This document shows, in pieces, positions 36,791 through 47,818 of a stretch of DNA of 49,673 nucleotides; the first letter of the stretch is position 1, and each line of letters starts with the position of its first letter. The stretch is from Gilliamella sp. wkB108 (lineage in GTDB: Bacteria > Pseudomonadota > Gammaproteobacteria > Enterobacterales > Orbaceae). Location of the stretch: the NCBI RefSeq assembly GCF_001690195.1, contig NZ_LZGM01000032.1, positions 1-49,673 on the forward strand, read 5' to 3'. A program made the translations under genes and the position numbers. The notes under the pieces were generated by a model. That model had not been told where the DNA came from. It was given only the letters and a program-made list of their open reading frames with translations, and searched no databases.

Positions 36791-38320
36791 TTAGCAGGTT
36801 TCAATCGATAATTTCCAGTCATTAACCGATTTCCAATATTTTTGTTCTTGCTCTAAATCAAGTAAAATCAATTTATTACTTTCAACAAATCTTTTATTGA
36901 TTTTCAATGTGATTTTGCTTAATTCCTTATTTGCTATTTTTAGTTCAAAAGCTTCAATGTTGAGATCAGCATTGCGTTGGTTATTAATTAAAATAGAAAG
37001 TCTAAGAATTTGTAATAACGGAATAATGTGTTTGTATTCAAATAAGCTAAAATAAGGAAAATCACTCATATTTATTGATTTTCTATGATAACGTACCAAT
37101 GTCGATAACAATAATTGTTGCTCTTCATTAAACCCGGGTAAATTACTATTTTTCAAAATATAGCTGGAATGTTTATGAATAGAAGAGAAGTTTATTTTTA
37201 ATCCTACTTCATGTAATTGTGCCGCCCAATATAATATGGCTTCTAAATTAGGAGGGATAGAAATTGATGCTTGATTTTTCCATTGATTGAATAGATATTT
37301 TGCAGTTTTAACCACTTGTTTGGCATGGCTTTCATCAATATTATAGTGTTGAGAAAGTGATTCAGCCGTATTTTGTCTGACATCACGGTAATTAGGACCA
37401 TCAATTAGTTCATATAAAACACCTTCACGTAATGCACTTGGACTGTAATGTACAGCTTCTAAACCTAATGCATTAAAAACGCCACTAAATATTGCTAATC
37501 CGCCGACAAAGACGTTTTTTCTTTCTTTAGAAAGAGAAGGGTAATCAATATCATGAAAAGATTTAAACTCTAGAACATAACTAATCAGGTCATTTAATCG
37601 TTGCGAGGTGATAATACCGTCACTCACACCGAGATCTAATAAGATATTGTAGATACTTTTAAATGTTCCTGATGTACCAAAAGCAATTGTTATATTTTGT
37701 TTTTTTATGGTATTAACCATGCCTTCTATTTGCTGTTCTGCAGCTAGCTTTGCTCGTTGAAATGATGCTTTGTCGATGCGTTGCTCAGGAAAAAATTGTT
37801 TGGTATAAGTTACACATCCCATAGGCCGACTACCTACAATCACGGGTTTTAAATCATTACCTTTTCCTATCGCAATTTCAGTTGAACCTCCTCCAATATC
37901 CATGACAAATTTCGTATCCGTTGCCGAAGTGGATTCGGTTGTCATGGTACCTAAGTAAATAAGACGAGCTTCTTCTTGTCCTGAAATAATCTCAATTGGA
38001 TAGGGTAGTACTTTGGTTGCTTCATTTAAAAATTGCAGTCGATTTTTTGCAACACGTAATGTATGAGTGGCTACAATTCTTACGTTTTCAATTGGAAAAC
38101 CAATTAATCTCTCTGCAAATAAATTAAGACATTCAATTCCTCGTTTGATACTTGATTCACTTAATTCTAAATCAGCATTTAATCCAGTCGCTAAATGGAT
38201 ATTTTGCTTATTTTTATAAATAATTTGTGTAGCACCATTAATACTGCGTACAATAACCATATGAAAACTATTTGAACCGAGATCAATCACAGCATATTCA
38301 TTAAATTCATTCACTTTCAA
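36791..38320 (-). CDS. ppx: Exopolyphosphatase
   Basis: Ppx removes terminal phosphates from polyphosphate; the family also covers GppA-type pppGpp hydrolysis. It is 509 aa (E. coli 513). ASKHA-fold motifs [15 protein letters not shown] at the N-terminus and [12 protein letters not shown] at about 145 are intact, as are the FGTSGTFKS loop and the C-terminal HD-like region ([19 protein letters not shown]). The predicted start is TTG, overlapping the ppk stop as TTGA; a GTG two codons later is an alternative. The overlap implies translational coupling in a ppk-ppx operon. Confidence 0.96.
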   Translation of the reverse strand: MKVNEFNEYAVIDLGSNSFHMVIVRSINGATQIIYKNKQNIHLATGLNADLELSESSIKRGIECLNLFAERLIGFPIENVRIVATHTLRVAKNRLQFLNEATKVLPYPIEIISGQEEARLIYLGTMTTESTSATDTKFVMDIGGGSTEIAIGKGNDLKPVIVGSRPMGCVTYTKQFFPEQRIDKASFQRAKLAAEQQIEGMVNTIKKQNITIAFGTSGTFKSIYNILLDLGVSDGIITSQRLNDLISYVLEFKSFHDIDYPSLSKERKNVFVGGLAIFSGVFNALGLEAVHYSPSALREGVLYELIDGPNYRDVRQNTAESLSQHYNIDESHAKQVVKTAKYLFNQWKNQASISIPPNLEAILYWAAQLHEVGLKINFSSIHKHSSYILKNSNLPGFNEEQQLLLSTLVRYHRKSINMSDFPYFSLFEYKHIIPLLQILRLSILINNQRNADLNIEAFELKIANKELSKITLKINKRFVESNKLILLDLEQEQKYWKSVNDWKLSIETC

Positions 38321-40389
38321 ACATCCTTATTAAAGGTTTCTAATTGTTTTAAATAATCATAAATGACACGTTGCGCTCTTATTTTTTTCTTATTACCTCT
38401 TTGTACATAGTTATTCATATTATCTTTATCAATAATGCGTGCTTTGACATTATCATTGCATTGAATGTTAAAAATATCATGGATAGTTGATTTTATCGTT
38501 GGATCAAAAATTCTTACACCAACTTCAATACGGTTATCTAAATTACGGGGCATCCAGTCTGCCGAAGAGATGTAAGTATCTTTTTGGCCATCATTTTCAA
38601 AGATATAAACCCGCGCATGTTCTAAATACTGATCTACAATACTTGTGACATAGATGTTTTCACTTAAATTAGGAATTTGTGGAACTAAGACACAGGTACC
38701 TCGTACTATCATTCTTATTTTTACGCCGGCACATGATGCACGATAGAGTTGATCTATCATCTCTTTATCGGTAATTGCATTAAGTTTTAAGTATATACCT
38801 GAGGTTTTTCCTGCTTTGGCATTGGCTATTTCCCGTTCAATAAATTCGTAAAATCGTAAACGTGTATTTTGGGGAGAAACAAGCAGATAATTAAATGATA
38901 CTGGTTTAAAGGGATTTTCAATAAAATTGAATACCTTTATAACTTCATTAGTAATAGCTGGATCTGCCGTTAGTAGTGAAAAGTCAGTATAGATCCGTGC
39001 GGTTTTTTCGTTAAAATTACCTGAACCTATATGAGCATAGCGCACAATTTTATCATTTTCTTTACGATCTATTAAAAATAGTTTGGCATGAATTTTCAAT
39101 TTAGGTTGGGAATAAATTACCTTAATGCCACTACTAATCAATCTTTTAGCCCATTTGATATTAGCTTCTTCGTCAAAACGTGCTTGTAGTTCAACGACAA
39201 CGGTAACTTTTTTACCATTGTTTGCCGCGTTGATAGCAGCATGAATAAAACGCGAATCTTTTGCTACTCGGTAAATATTCATACGAATATGTGTCACCGT
39301 TGGATCAAAAGAAGCTTGTCGCATGATTTCTAAAACATGACCAAATGAATAGTAAGGGTAATAGAGCAATACATCACGATCTTTAATGGTGGCAAAGGCA
39401 TTTCTAAACTGTTTGAATCGATTATATGCCAAGCTATGTAATCGTTTGTTTAATAGATTTTTACCACCTAAGTCGGGAAAGCGAACTAAATCTTTAAAAT
39501 TAGGATAACGGCCACCAGGCATAGCATCTTGTTCAGTTAATCTTAATTTATTAATTAACAATTCAAATAAAGCCTTAGGCATATCTTTTTGGTAAATAAA
39601 ACGTACCGGTTGTGCTGTTAAACGTTGTTTTAAACCTTGTGACATTAATTCAAGTAGACTATCTAATTCAGTATTTAATTCGTATTCAGCATCCCGATTG
39701 ATATTGATTGAATAGGCATTTAACTCTTTAGCATCAAAAAAGACTTTAAAAATATCAGATAAACAATAGCGCAGTATGTTATCTAAAAAGATGATAGATT
39801 TATTTTTAGTTGATGTTTCTGAAGGCAGCAAAACAAACCTTGGAACATGATCTGTCGGAAGTTCAATTAGAGCATAACTAATGCTATCTTCACAGATGAT
39901 TTCAACAGCTAAATAAGCATGGTCATCTTTCAAAAATTGAATGAGTTCAGTATGGCTATCAAGGAGAATAGGGGTAATATATTGTCTCAAATTTTGTTTA
40001 TAATAATTTTTTATCCAATTCTCTTGATATGATGATAATTGTCTCTCATTGATTAAAAAAATCTGGTTCCTAGCCATTTCAAGTAGCAATTCGTTATAAA
40101 GCTGGTCAAACTGTAACTCAAGTTGAATAACTTTCTGATTAACTTGTCGCAATAATTGATGTTTTGCGTTTGATGTAGAGGAGTGCGATTGTTCTTGTTC
40201 AATCAGTACATATTTTTTTAAATTGGCAAATTGAACTTTATAAAATTCGTCAAGATTGCTGGAATAGATCCCTAAAAAACGAATTCGTTCGATAAGTGGA
40301 TTACTTTTGTCTGCTGCTTCTTGTAAAACACGTTGATTAAATGCCAGCCAACTAAGTTCTTTTGGTAAATACACTTTTTCTTCAATCAT
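38317..40389 (-). CDS. ppk: Polyphosphate kinase
   Basis: PPK1 polymerises the gamma-phosphate of ATP into long polyphosphate at the membrane. It is 690 aa (E. coli 688). The autophosphorylated His434 ([10 protein letters not shown]) and the second essential His591 ([10 protein letters not shown]) are present, as are [14 protein letters not shown] at the N-terminus and RPVSFNYLL-type middle blocks. It is the first gene of the ppk-ppx operon; ppx overlaps its stop by 4 nt. A terminator separates it from pykF. Confidence 0.98.
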   Translation of the reverse strand: MIEEKVYLPKELSWLAFNQRVLQEAADKSNPLIERIRFLGIYSSNLDEFYKVQFANLKKYVLIEQEQSHSSTSNAKHQLLRQVNQKVIQLELQFDQLYNELLLEMARNQIFLINERQLSSYQENWIKNYYKQNLRQYITPILLDSHTELIQFLKDDHAYLAVEIICEDSISYALIELPTDHVPRFVLLPSETSTKNKSIIFLDNILRYCLSDIFKVFFDAKELNAYSININRDAEYELNTELDSLLELMSQGLKQRLTAQPVRFIYQKDMPKALFELLINKLRLTEQDAMPGGRYPNFKDLVRFPDLGGKNLLNKRLHSLAYNRFKQFRNAFATIKDRDVLLYYPYYSFGHVLEIMRQASFDPTVTHIRMNIYRVAKDSRFIHAAINAANNGKKVTVVVELQARFDEEANIKWAKRLISSGIKVIYSQPKLKIHAKLFLIDRKENDKIVRYAHIGSGNFNEKTARIYTDFSLLTADPAITNEVIKVFNFIENPFKPVSFNYLLVSPQNTRLRFYEFIEREIANAKAGKTSGIYLKLNAITDKEMIDQLYRASCAGVKIRMIVRGTCVLVPQIPNLSENIYVTSIVDQYLEHARVYIFENDGQKDTYISSADWMPRNLDNRIEVGVRIFDPTIKSTIHDIFNIQCNDNVKARIIDKDNMNNYVQRGNKKKIRAQRVIYDYLKQLETFNKDV

Positions 40390-40446
40390 TTTTATCTCTT
40401 ACAATCTTTATAATATTTTTTTATAACAGGATAACTTAAGTTAAAA

Positions 40447-40473
40447 AAAAAGCTAGCATATAGCTAGCTTTTT
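40447..40473. terminator. Bidirectional terminator between pykF and ppk
   Basis: AAAAAGCTAGC and GCTAGCTTTTT pair over 11 bp with a 5-nt ATATA loop. T runs lie on both strands; on the minus strand it ends pykF before ppk. Confidence 0.88.
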
Positions 40474-40528
40474 ATTTTTTGAATACTTAAGTATAATTTA
40501 ATACACAATAAGTATGGCATTATAATAG

Positions 40529-41941
40529 TTAAATGCGATGAACCGATGTTGTATTAGTTGTTCCACTAGGTACTAATGCACCAGAAACCATTACAATAAT
40601 ATCACCTTGTTTAAGACCACAGTTTTTAACTGCCATCTCTTTACCTAAACGATAAAAATCATCAGTAGAGTTAATTGAGTCAATCAAAATCGGTTCAACA
40701 CCTTTTGAAACTGCTAATTGATTAACCGTTTTTTGACTAGATGAAAGTGCTAAGATACGTGCTTTAGGGAAGTAGTGACGAACTTCACGAGCAGATTTAC
40801 CACTACGAGTTGCTACAACGATTAGTGGTGCATTTAAACGTTCAGCGATTTCAACTGCACCACAACATACTGCTGAGGTAATGCTTAAAGTACCTTCTTT
40901 TGCATTTAACTCTAGTGAAGCAGGAATTGTTTTGTCTGTACGTTGACAAATTGTTGCCATGACGTTTACTGTTTCAAGTGGATATTTACCTTTAGCACTT
41001 TCACCTGAAAGCATAACTGCATCAGTACCGTCAATAATCGCATTAGCAACATCGCCAGCTTCAGCACGGGTAGGGCGTGGATTTTTGATCATAGAGTCAA
41101 GCATTTGTGTCGCAGTAATAACAGGTTTTGAAGCCTTATTACATTTTTTAATCATCATTTTTTGTGCGAAAATGACTTCTTCAACAGCAATTTCAACACC
41201 TAAATCACCACGTGCGACCATAATACCATCAGAAGCATCTAGAATTTCATCGAAATTATCTAAACCTTCTTGGTTTTCAATTTTAGAGATAATTTTGATA
41301 TCTTCGCCACCATGTGTTTTTAAATGTGCGCGGATATCTTCAACATCAGAACGCTTACGTATGAATGAAGCAGCAATAAAGTCAACGCCTTGTTCACAAC
41401 CAAAAATAAGGTCATTTTTATCTTTTTCTGCTAATGCAGGTAGTTTGATTGAAACGCCTGGTAAATTAATACCTTTGTTTTCACCTAAATCACCATTATT
41501 TAAAACGGTACAGATAACTTCGTTACCTTTAATTTCTTTAACTTCCATAGCAATTAAACCATCATCAACTAATACTCGATTGCCTGGTTTAAGATCATGG
41601 GCAAAACCTTCATAAGTAACAGCAACTCGTTGAGAGTTACCAACAACAGTTTTATCTGTTGTGAAAATAAATGTTTGGCCGGCAACAAGTGAAACATCAT
41701 TACCACCTTCTAATTTGATAGTACGAATTTCAGGGCCTTTGGTATCTAACATGATAGCCGCTTTTAAGCCTGTTTCTTGCATCACTTCACGTAAATTTTT
41801 AATGCGGTTACCATGTTCTTCATAATCACCATGTGAAAAATTTAGACGCATTACATTCATGCCGGCATTTAATAGCTTAGCTAGCATCTCTTTTGATTCG
41901 GATTTTGGTCCAATGGTACAAACAATTTTTGTCTTTTTCAT
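40529..41941 (-). CDS. pykF: Pyruvate kinase I
   Basis: Converts phosphoenolpyruvate and ADP to pyruvate and ATP, the last step of glycolysis. The 470 aa equal E. coli PykF. Blocks: [12 protein letters not shown] at the N-terminus, [10 protein letters not shown], the metal/substrate motif [28 protein letters not shown] and the C-terminal [13 protein letters not shown]. Tandem operator-like repeats lie just upstream (separate entry). It is isolated, with its own terminator. Confidence 0.98.
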   Translation of the reverse strand: MKKTKIVCTIGPKSESKEMLAKLLNAGMNVMRLNFSHGDYEEHGNRIKNLREVMQETGLKAAIMLDTKGPEIRTIKLEGGNDVSLVAGQTFIFTTDKTVVGNSQRVAVTYEGFAHDLKPGNRVLVDDGLIAMEVKEIKGNEVICTVLNNGDLGENKGINLPGVSIKLPALAEKDKNDLIFGCEQGVDFIAASFIRKRSDVEDIRAHLKTHGGEDIKIISKIENQEGLDNFDEILDASDGIMVARGDLGVEIAVEEVIFAQKMMIKKCNKASKPVITATQMLDSMIKNPRPTRAEAGDVANAIIDGTDAVMLSGESAKGKYPLETVNVMATICQRTDKTIPASLELNAKEGTLSITSAVCCGAVEIAERLNAPLIVVATRSGKSAREVRHYFPKARILALSSSQKTVNQLAVSKGVEPILIDSINSTDDFYRLGKEMAVKNCGLKQGDIIVMVSGALVPSGTTNTTSVHRI

Positions 41942-41990
41942 AATATTATCTACTATACTAGTTGTTAAGGTTAATGTTTAAATTTTAATT

Positions 41991-42018
41991 AAACCAAGGT
42001 TATATAAAACCAAGGTTA
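41991..42018 (-). promoter_or_regulatory. Tandem AAACCAAGGTTA repeats upstream of pykF
   Basis: Two identical 12-bp copies (41991-42002 and 42007-42018) with a 16-bp period, each with an AACC/GGTT inverted core. They lie 50-80 nt upstream of the pykF start, where a regulator could act. It does not match the E. coli Cra consensus well. Confidence 0.5.
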
Positions 42019-42221
42019 GAGTATTGGTATGATTGGTAAATAAATGGGCAATAGTAACTGAAGAATAGTTACTGAAATCACATAAAATGTTTGAGGAATA
42101 AGCTAATTTCATCAATAATATGGAGCCATAAAATTTAGACGTATTATAGTCTTAACCTTTTTTTAAATAAAGTTTTTTATGCATAAATATGATTCATGTT
42201 TGAGCAAATAAGTGACAATTG

Positions 42222-42259
42222 AAATACCTTAATCTAAACACTAGTTTGTCAAGGTATTT
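42222..42259 (-). terminator. Probable terminator of hslJ
   Basis: A 9-bp outer stem (AAATACCTT with AAGGTATTT) encloses a small AAAC/GTTT stem. It lies 23 nt beyond the hslJ stop. The T run is short, so efficiency is uncertain. Confidence 0.5.
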
Positions 42260-42281
42260 TCAGGAATAAACTACGTTTTAA

Positions 42282-42707
42282 TCACATCAGATCTTTAAGT
42301 TTATAAATAAGCTCATTATCTTTATTTTTTAAAGTCAATAGATCTTTATCTAAGCTAACTTCTGCGCCTTTGGTAATAAGTTGTTCTATTATAGAATCTA
42401 ATTTATCTAGTTGATCATCATTGCAAAGTGTTTTAGTCATTGTCATTTCGGAACTTTTAATTATATTGTTATTTAACTCAACACTAGCTGCAAAATCATT
42501 ACATATTTTACCGGAAATGTTCATATTCTCACCAAATTGTAATTCAATTTGTTTATCCGGTGAAATATCTTCTCCATTCGCTTTAATGAGAACAAAACGA
42601 TGATGCATAAGATCTTTTTCCATTATCTTGGTAGAGGTAGAGTCATTACATCCTGTTATAAAAAATGTAACAGCAAATAAAATAATTAGGGAAATCGTTT
42701 TTTTCAT
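42282..42707 (-). CDS. hslJ: META-domain lipoprotein HslJ
   Basis: A 141-aa outer-membrane lipoprotein of the META family. The signal peptide ends in a lipobox (FFITGC, Cys20). The mature part matches E. coli HslJ in spacing: HHRFVLIKANGE, ISGKICNDF, MTMTKTLCND and the terminal YKLKDLM. The two Cys in the domain are conserved and probably form a disulfide. HslJ is heat-inducible in E. coli and linked to novobiocin resistance; the exact function is unclear. It is divergent from hrpA, the two starts being only about 70 nt apart. Confidence 0.92.
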   Translation of the reverse strand: MKKTISLIILFAVTFFITGCNDSTSTKIMEKDLMHHRFVLIKANGEDISPDKQIELQFGENMNISGKICNDFAASVELNNNIIKSSEMTMTKTLCNDDQLDKLDSIIEQLITKGAEVSLDKDLLTLKNKDNELIYKLKDLM

Positions 42708-42779
42708 ATAAACTCCTAAGATAAGTAAAATTTGCTATAATTAATCCCAATACAAATAAAAAAATATACTAGACTCCTT

Positions 42780-45700
42780 ATGTTATCTCAACAACACTCA
42801 AAACTCTTAGAATCAACAACTTATTACGATAACCATAGAATAATAAAGTTAGCGCGAAAAAGTCGCAATCTTAGCGAGATTGATTCGTTTATTCAGCAAG
42901 CTGTTAACCATTATCAATCTAGATTATTATCCTTTCCAAAGCAAATTGATTTTCCGGATAATTTACCGGTAGTAGAAAAAAAAGCTGATATTTATGAAGC
43001 TATCAAAAATCATCAAGTCGTCATTATCGCTGGTGAAACAGGTTCTGGAAAAACCACGCAAATTCCGAAAATTTGTCTAGAGTTAGGATTAGGTCTTAAG
43101 GGCTATATAGGTCATACTCAACCTCGTAGACTTGCAGCACGTTCAGTTGCTACTCGTATCGCTCAAGAGTTGGGAACAGAAATAGGGCAGATCGTTGGTT
43201 ATAAAGTCAGATTTTCCGATCATGTTAATGAGACAACTTTAATTAAATTAATGACAGATGGAATTTTGCTTGCAGAAATTCAACAAGATAAACTGTTATT
43301 GCAATATGACACTATTATTATTGATGAAGCGCATGAACGTAGTTTAAATATTGACTTCATATTAGGTTACTTAAAACAATTATTACCAAAACGACCCGAT
43401 CTAAAAGTAATCATTACATCTGCAACTATTGATGTTGAACGTTTTTCTAAACACTTCAATCAAGCTCCGATTATTGAAGTTTCCGGTCGAACTTTTCCTG
43501 TTGAAGTCAGATATCGCCCTCCGTATTATGACGAAAACGATAATGAAAGTGAAAAAAATAGCAATTTTCAGCCTATCATTGATGCAATTGATGAACTCTC
43601 TAATGAAAGTCATGGAGATATACTGATTTTTTTAACCGGTGAGCGGGAGATTCGGGATCTGGCTGATAGCTTAAATAAATTAGAACTTCGTCATACTGAT
43701 ATTTTACCTTTATATGCCAGATTATCTGTATCTGAGCAAAATCGTATTTTTCAATCTCATACTCATCGACGTATCATTCTTGCGACTAATGTGGCAGAAA
43801 CTTCGTTGACTGTACCCGGAATTAAATATGTAATCGATCCGGGTTTGGCTAGAATTAGTCGATATAGTTATCGAACAAAAGTACAACGTTTACCTATTGA
43901 ACCTATTTCGCAAGCTTCGGCTAATCAGCGTAAAGGTCGTTGTGGTCGAACATCAGATGGTGTCTGTATTCGTTTATATGATGAACAAGATTTTTTATCT
44001 CGCCCTGAATTTACTGAGCCAGAAATCTTACGAACTAATCTTGCTTCAGTTATATTACAAATGACCTCATTAGGTTTGGGGGATATAGCTGCTTTCCCAT
44101 TTGTTGAGTCTCCTGATTCGAAATACATTCGTGATGGGATTCGCTTACTTGAGGAATTAGGAGCAATATATACCAAACATCAGCAATATCATTTGACTGA
44201 AATTGGACAGATTTTATCTCAGTTACCTATAGATCCTCGTTTAGCTAGAATGCTAGTTGAAGCAAGACGGTTAGCTTGTACTAAAGAGATCATGATTATT
44301 ACCGCGGCTCTATCAATTCAAGATCCGAGAGAACGTCCATTTGATAAACAACAAGCCTCTGATGAAAAACATCGTCGTTTTGCTGATAAAGAATCTGATT
44401 TTATATCACTTATTAACTTATGGAATTATATTAAGGAACAACAAAATACGCTGTCAGGCAATCAATTTAGACGCTTATGTCAAAAAGAATTTTTAAATTA
44501 CCTGCGTATTCGAGAGTGGCAAGATGTCTATACACAAATCCGACAAACTATTAAACAATTAGCTTTTCCAATTAATAGTCAAGTAGCTGATTATCGTTCA
44601 TTACATGTTGCTTTACTTAGTGGTTTGTTATCACATGTCGGTATGAAAGAACTCGAAAGACATGAATACATCGGCGCACGAAATATTAAATTTGCAATTT
44701 TCCCAAATTCAGCACTTTTTAAAAATCAACCTAAATGGTGTATTGCGAGTGAATTAGTTGAAACCAGTCGATTATGGGGAAGGACAGTTGCTAAAATAGA
44801 AGCTGATTGGATTGAACCGATAGCCAAGCAATTGGTTAAATATAGTTATAGTGAACCTAGGTGGTCTAAAAAGCAGGGGACTACGATAGCCAATGAAAAA
44901 GTAACATTATTTGGTTTACCAATTGTAGCTAGCCGATTGGTAAATTATAGTAAAATTGATCCAGTATTGAGTCGTACGCTTTTTATTCGTCATGCGCTTG
45001 TTGAAGGTGACTGGGTCACAAATCATAAATTTTATAAACAAAATCAAAAATTGATTGAAGAAGTTGAAGATCTTGAACATAAATCTCGCCGACAAGATAT
45101 TTTAATTGATGATGAAGATTTGTTTAATTTTTATGAGCAACGAGTAGATAAGACAGTGATATCCGCTAAACATTTTGATACTTGGTGGCGTAAAAAGCAA
45201 AAGTCTGATCCTAATTTTCTTGATATTGAAAAAAATATGTTGATCAGACAGTCGGCACAACTGTTTAATTTAAATGACTTCCCTGATTTTTGGTATCAAG
45301 ATAATTTAAAATTACCATTAATTTACCATTTTGATATAGGTCATAATCGTGACGGTGTCACAATTAAAATACCAATCAATGTGTTAAATCAAATAAAAAA
45401 TAGTAGTTTTGATTGGCAAGTACCAGGATTTAGACATGATCTTATCGTATCATTAATTAAATCACTTCCTAAATCACTTCGTCGTAATCTGGTACCGGCA
45501 CCAAATTACGCTGACGCATTTTTAGCAAGAATAAGCACAACAGATCAGCCTTTGTTAGCTACCTTGGCAAATGAATTTAGAAAAATGACCGGTGTGAAAA
45601 TTACCGAAGAGGATTGGCAGTTAGATCAAATTCCTGATTATTTAAAGATGACATTTGTCATTGTTGATAACGATAATAAAGAAATAGCCTCTGGCAAAGA

Positions 45701-46655
45701 TTTGACTATACTTAAAGAGCAACTTAAGCAACAAGTTCAACAAGCATTGTCATCATTAACAAGCAAAAAAAGTGTTCAATTAGAACAAAACAATCTGACT
45801 GACTGGAATTTTGGATCATTACCAGCCATTTATGAAGAAAAACAAAAAAATTATACAGTAAAAGCTTATCCCACTATTATTGATAATCAACATTCAGTAA
45901 GTATAAAATTAATTGATAATCAACAGGAACAACAGCGATTAACCAAATTGGGGATCAGGCGATTACTTATGCTAAATATTCCTTCGCCTATTAAGTATTT
46001 ACACGAAAAGCTACCTAATAAATCTAAACTAGGACTCTATTTTAACTCATTTGGTACGGTTTTAACACTTATCGATGATTGTATTGCATGTGGTGTTGAT
46101 CATCTGATTGAAACAAATAATCAAATCATACACAATGAAAATCAATATCATGAACTACTTAATTATACCAAAGTACACATAAATGAAACTGTCGTTGACA
46201 TTGCTAAACAAGTTGAGGCAATTTTGACGTTGCATTTTGCCATTAATAAAAAATTAAAAGGACGTGTTGATTTATCTTTGGCCTTTGCTTTATCAGATAT
46301 AAAAAAACAACTTAGCTGTTTAGTATATAAAGGTTTTGTGTCACAAACGGGGTACAAAAGACTTAATGATATTTATCGATATTTATTGGCCATCGAAAAA
46401 CGGATTGAAAAACTTTCAGCCAATATCGCTAAAGATAGACAATCAATGGCTATAATTGAAGATGTTGAAAAACAATACGAAAGTTGGATGAATACTTTGC
46501 CGGAAATTCAAAGAATACAAGAAAAGGTAACTAATATACGCTGGATGATTGAAGAGCTTAGAGTCAATTTATTTGCCCAACAAATTGGAACGCCTTATCC
46601 AGTATCAGCTAAACGAATTAAGCAACAAATTGATTCTGTAAAATCTGAATTATGA
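42780..46655 (+). CDS. hrpA: ATP-dependent RNA helicase HrpA
   Basis: DEAH-box RNA helicase of 1291 aa (E. coli 1300), involved in mRNA processing and, in E. coli, rescue of collided ribosomes. Motifs: GETGSGKTTQIPK (Walker A, about residue 85), TQPRRLAARS, IIIDEAHERSLN, ITSATID, ATNVAETSLTVPGI and QRKGRCGR. The HA2 and OB-fold regions follow, then the long HrpA-specific C-terminal part (DUF3418). The ATG start gives MLSQQHSKLLE; no clear Shine-Dalgarno sequence is seen. A terminator follows the stop. Confidence 0.97.
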   Translation: MLSQQHSKLLESTTYYDNHRIIKLARKSRNLSEIDSFIQQAVNHYQSRLLSFPKQIDFPDNLPVVEKKADIYEAIKNHQVVIIAGETGSGKTTQIPKICLELGLGLKGYIGHTQPRRLAARSVATRIAQELGTEIGQIVGYKVRFSDHVNETTLIKLMTDGILLAEIQQDKLLLQYDTIIIDEAHERSLNIDFILGYLKQLLPKRPDLKVIITSATIDVERFSKHFNQAPIIEVSGRTFPVEVRYRPPYYDENDNESEKNSNFQPIIDAIDELSNESHGDILIFLTGEREIRDLADSLNKLELRHTDILPLYARLSVSEQNRIFQSHTHRRIILATNVAETSLTVPGIKYVIDPGLARISRYSYRTKVQRLPIEPISQASANQRKGRCGRTSDGVCIRLYDEQDFLSRPEFTEPEILRTNLASVILQMTSLGLGDIAAFPFVESPDSKYIRDGIRLLEELGAIYTKHQQYHLTEIGQILSQLPIDPRLARMLVEARRLACTKEIMIITAALSIQDPRERPFDKQQASDEKHRRFADKESDFISLINLWNYIKEQQNTLSGNQFRRLCQKEFLNYLRIREWQDVYTQIRQTIKQLAFPINSQVADYRSLHVALLSGLLSHVGMKELERHEYIGARNIKFAIFPNSALFKNQPKWCIASELVETSRLWGRTVAKIEADWIEPIAKQLVKYSYSEPRWSKKQGTTIANEKVTLFGLPIVASRLVNYSKIDPVLSRTLFIRHALVEGDWVTNHKFYKQNQKLIEEVEDLEHKSRRQDILIDDEDLFNFYEQRVDKTVISAKHFDTWWRKKQKSDPNFLDIEKNMLIRQSAQLFNLNDFPDFWYQDNLKLPLIYHFDIGHNRDGVTIKIPINVLNQIKNSSFDWQVPGFRHDLIVSLIKSLPKSLRRNLVPAPNYADAFLARISTTDQPLLATLANEFRKMTGVKITEEDWQLDQIPDYLKMTFVIVDNDNKEIASGKDLTILKEQLKQQVQQALSSLTSKKSVQLEQNNLTDWNFGSLPAIYEEKQKNYTVKAYPTIIDNQHSVSIKLIDNQQEQQRLTKLGIRRLLMLNIPSPIKYLHEKLPNKSKLGLYFNSFGTVLTLIDDCIACGVDHLIETNNQIIHNENQYHELLNYTKVHINETVVDIAKQVEAILTLHFAINKKLKGRVDLSLAFALSDIKKQLSCLVYKGFVSQTGYKRLNDIYRYLLAIEKRIEKLSANIAKDRQSMAIIEDVEKQYESWMNTLPEIQRIQEKVTNIRWMIEELRVNLFAQQIGTPYPVSAKRIKQQIDSVKSEL

Positions 46656-46705
46656 TCTAATAAATCGATTGGGAAGATTTACATAGATACATAGGAATAA
46701 AAGAG

Positions 46706-46729
46706 GGGCGCAAATGCGCCCAATTTTTT
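46706..46729 (+). terminator. Terminator of hrpA
   Basis: GGGCGC and GCGCCC form a GC-rich stem around AAAT, followed by AA and T6 on the plus strand. The opposite strand has a partial T run, so it may also act on the convergent DUF1471 gene. Confidence 0.88.
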
Positions 46730-46733
46730 AAAA

Positions 46734-47768
46734 TTATCGATAGAGATCAACAAAAACAGTAATATTTGGACCATTGGTATCTTGAGCTATGCGAGCTATA
46801 TGATAATATTTAGCACCTTTATCAATTGCTCGTTTACCTGCTTGATAAGAAATTTCTTGATCTGTTACATAGTAACCTCTGAATTTTACTGTATCAAATG
46901 CGACCATTTTAGCTGCAGTGGCATCATTTAATTCTTGAATCTTACGTCCATCAGGAAGTGTTACAGTGTAACGTGATACTCGTTGCGGCTCCGTTGCAAC
47001 AGCAGGTGTTGATGTTGCTTCAGCACTAGACTGTGTTGTTACATTATTTTTTGAGGTTTTATCAATAACTTTATTATTGAATTTCTCAGCATAAAATTTT
47101 TCATTAAATGCCGAAGGGGAATAATACCCCGGACGTTCTACTTGCATAGCTGCTTCGCCACCTTTAGCTAAGGCAAGTTGTCCTGCCTCTGAGTCATACG
47201 GTATGGCATTTTCAGGTTGGATTTTACGTTCAGGTGCATCTTTCTTAAATAAATAAGCTGCAACTTGTAAATTACTGCCTAATTCAGAACGACTATCAAT
47301 ATAAAATCCGTAAGCACCTTTAGCAGAAGCTTCTTTTGCTATGGCTTGGTTTATGTCAACTTCACTTGGGAAGTAACCACGAATACGAACAATATCAAAA
47401 GGTTCAAGTCGAATTGCTTTTGATTTAGGATATTCATAAACACCTTCGAAACGGCGAAGATTCTCTGGTTTTTCTACGGCCTTAGGTGCATCGGCTTTAT
47501 ATAAATTAGCATAAACAATGCGTAGGGTATCATTAGATGGGCTAATATTTGTCGTTGTTATATAAAAAGCAGCAGCACCTTCTTTATCTGCAGCTCTAGA
47601 CATTGCCATTACATAATCAGTGTCAGTATAAAATGCCCCACGAACAGAAATTTGTTTAAAAGATTGTAAGCTACTAGCTTGTTCTTCATTTAATTGTTGT
47701 GCAGCAAAAGAATACATAGGAATGATTGCAATAGTCGTTGCAATAAGAGTTTTCTTTATACTTGTCAT
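46734..47768 (-). CDS. ydgH: YdgH-like protein with three DUF1471 domains
   Basis: A 344-aa exported protein. The signal peptide is MTSIKKTLIATTIAIIPMYSFA. Three DUF1471 (BhsA/McbA/YdgH) repeats follow, at about 35-90 (ISVRGAFYTD), 123-180 (VRIRGYFPSE) and 287-344 (VKFRGYYVTD), each ending in a Tyr/Leu-rich strand. A Ser/Thr/Ala-rich linker near 235-260 separates repeats two and three. E. coli YdgH has the same three-repeat plan (314 aa). These small periplasmic domains are linked to stress, biofilm and surface properties; the molecular role is unknown. Confidence 0.9.
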   Translation of the reverse strand: MTSIKKTLIATTIAIIPMYSFAAQQLNEEQASSLQSFKQISVRGAFYTDTDYVMAMSRAADKEGAAAFYITTTNISPSNDTLRIVYANLYKADAPKAVEKPENLRRFEGVYEYPKSKAIRLEPFDIVRIRGYFPSEVDINQAIAKEASAKGAYGFYIDSRSELGSNLQVAAYLFKKDAPERKIQPENAIPYDSEAGQLALAKGGEAAMQVERPGYYSPSAFNEKFYAEKFNNKVIDKTSKNNVTTQSSAEATSTPAVATEPQRVSRYTVTLPDGRKIQELNDATAAKMVAFDTVKFRGYYVTDQEISYQAGKRAIDKGAKYYHIARIAQDTNGPNITVFVDLYR

Positions 47769-47818
47769 ATTTAATAGACCTTACAGTAAAATTTTAGTTA
47801 TTTTAACACATAATAAAT

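Larger units (their letters stand above)
41942..42281. other. Gap between hslJ and pykF
   Basis: No gene. Contents: the tandem pykF-upstream repeats, a second imperfect direct repeat (AATAGTAACTGA at 42050, AATAGTTACTGA at 42064), and a hairpin AAATACCTT/AAGGTATTT at 42222-42259 with a nested AAAC/GTTT stem, likely the hslJ terminator. Confidence 0.55.

Noticed and set aside
40959-41615. 218-codon plus-strand ORF
   Set aside because: Lies wholly antisense within pykF, low-complexity Ser-rich translation, no family resemblance; a shadow of the pykF reading frame.
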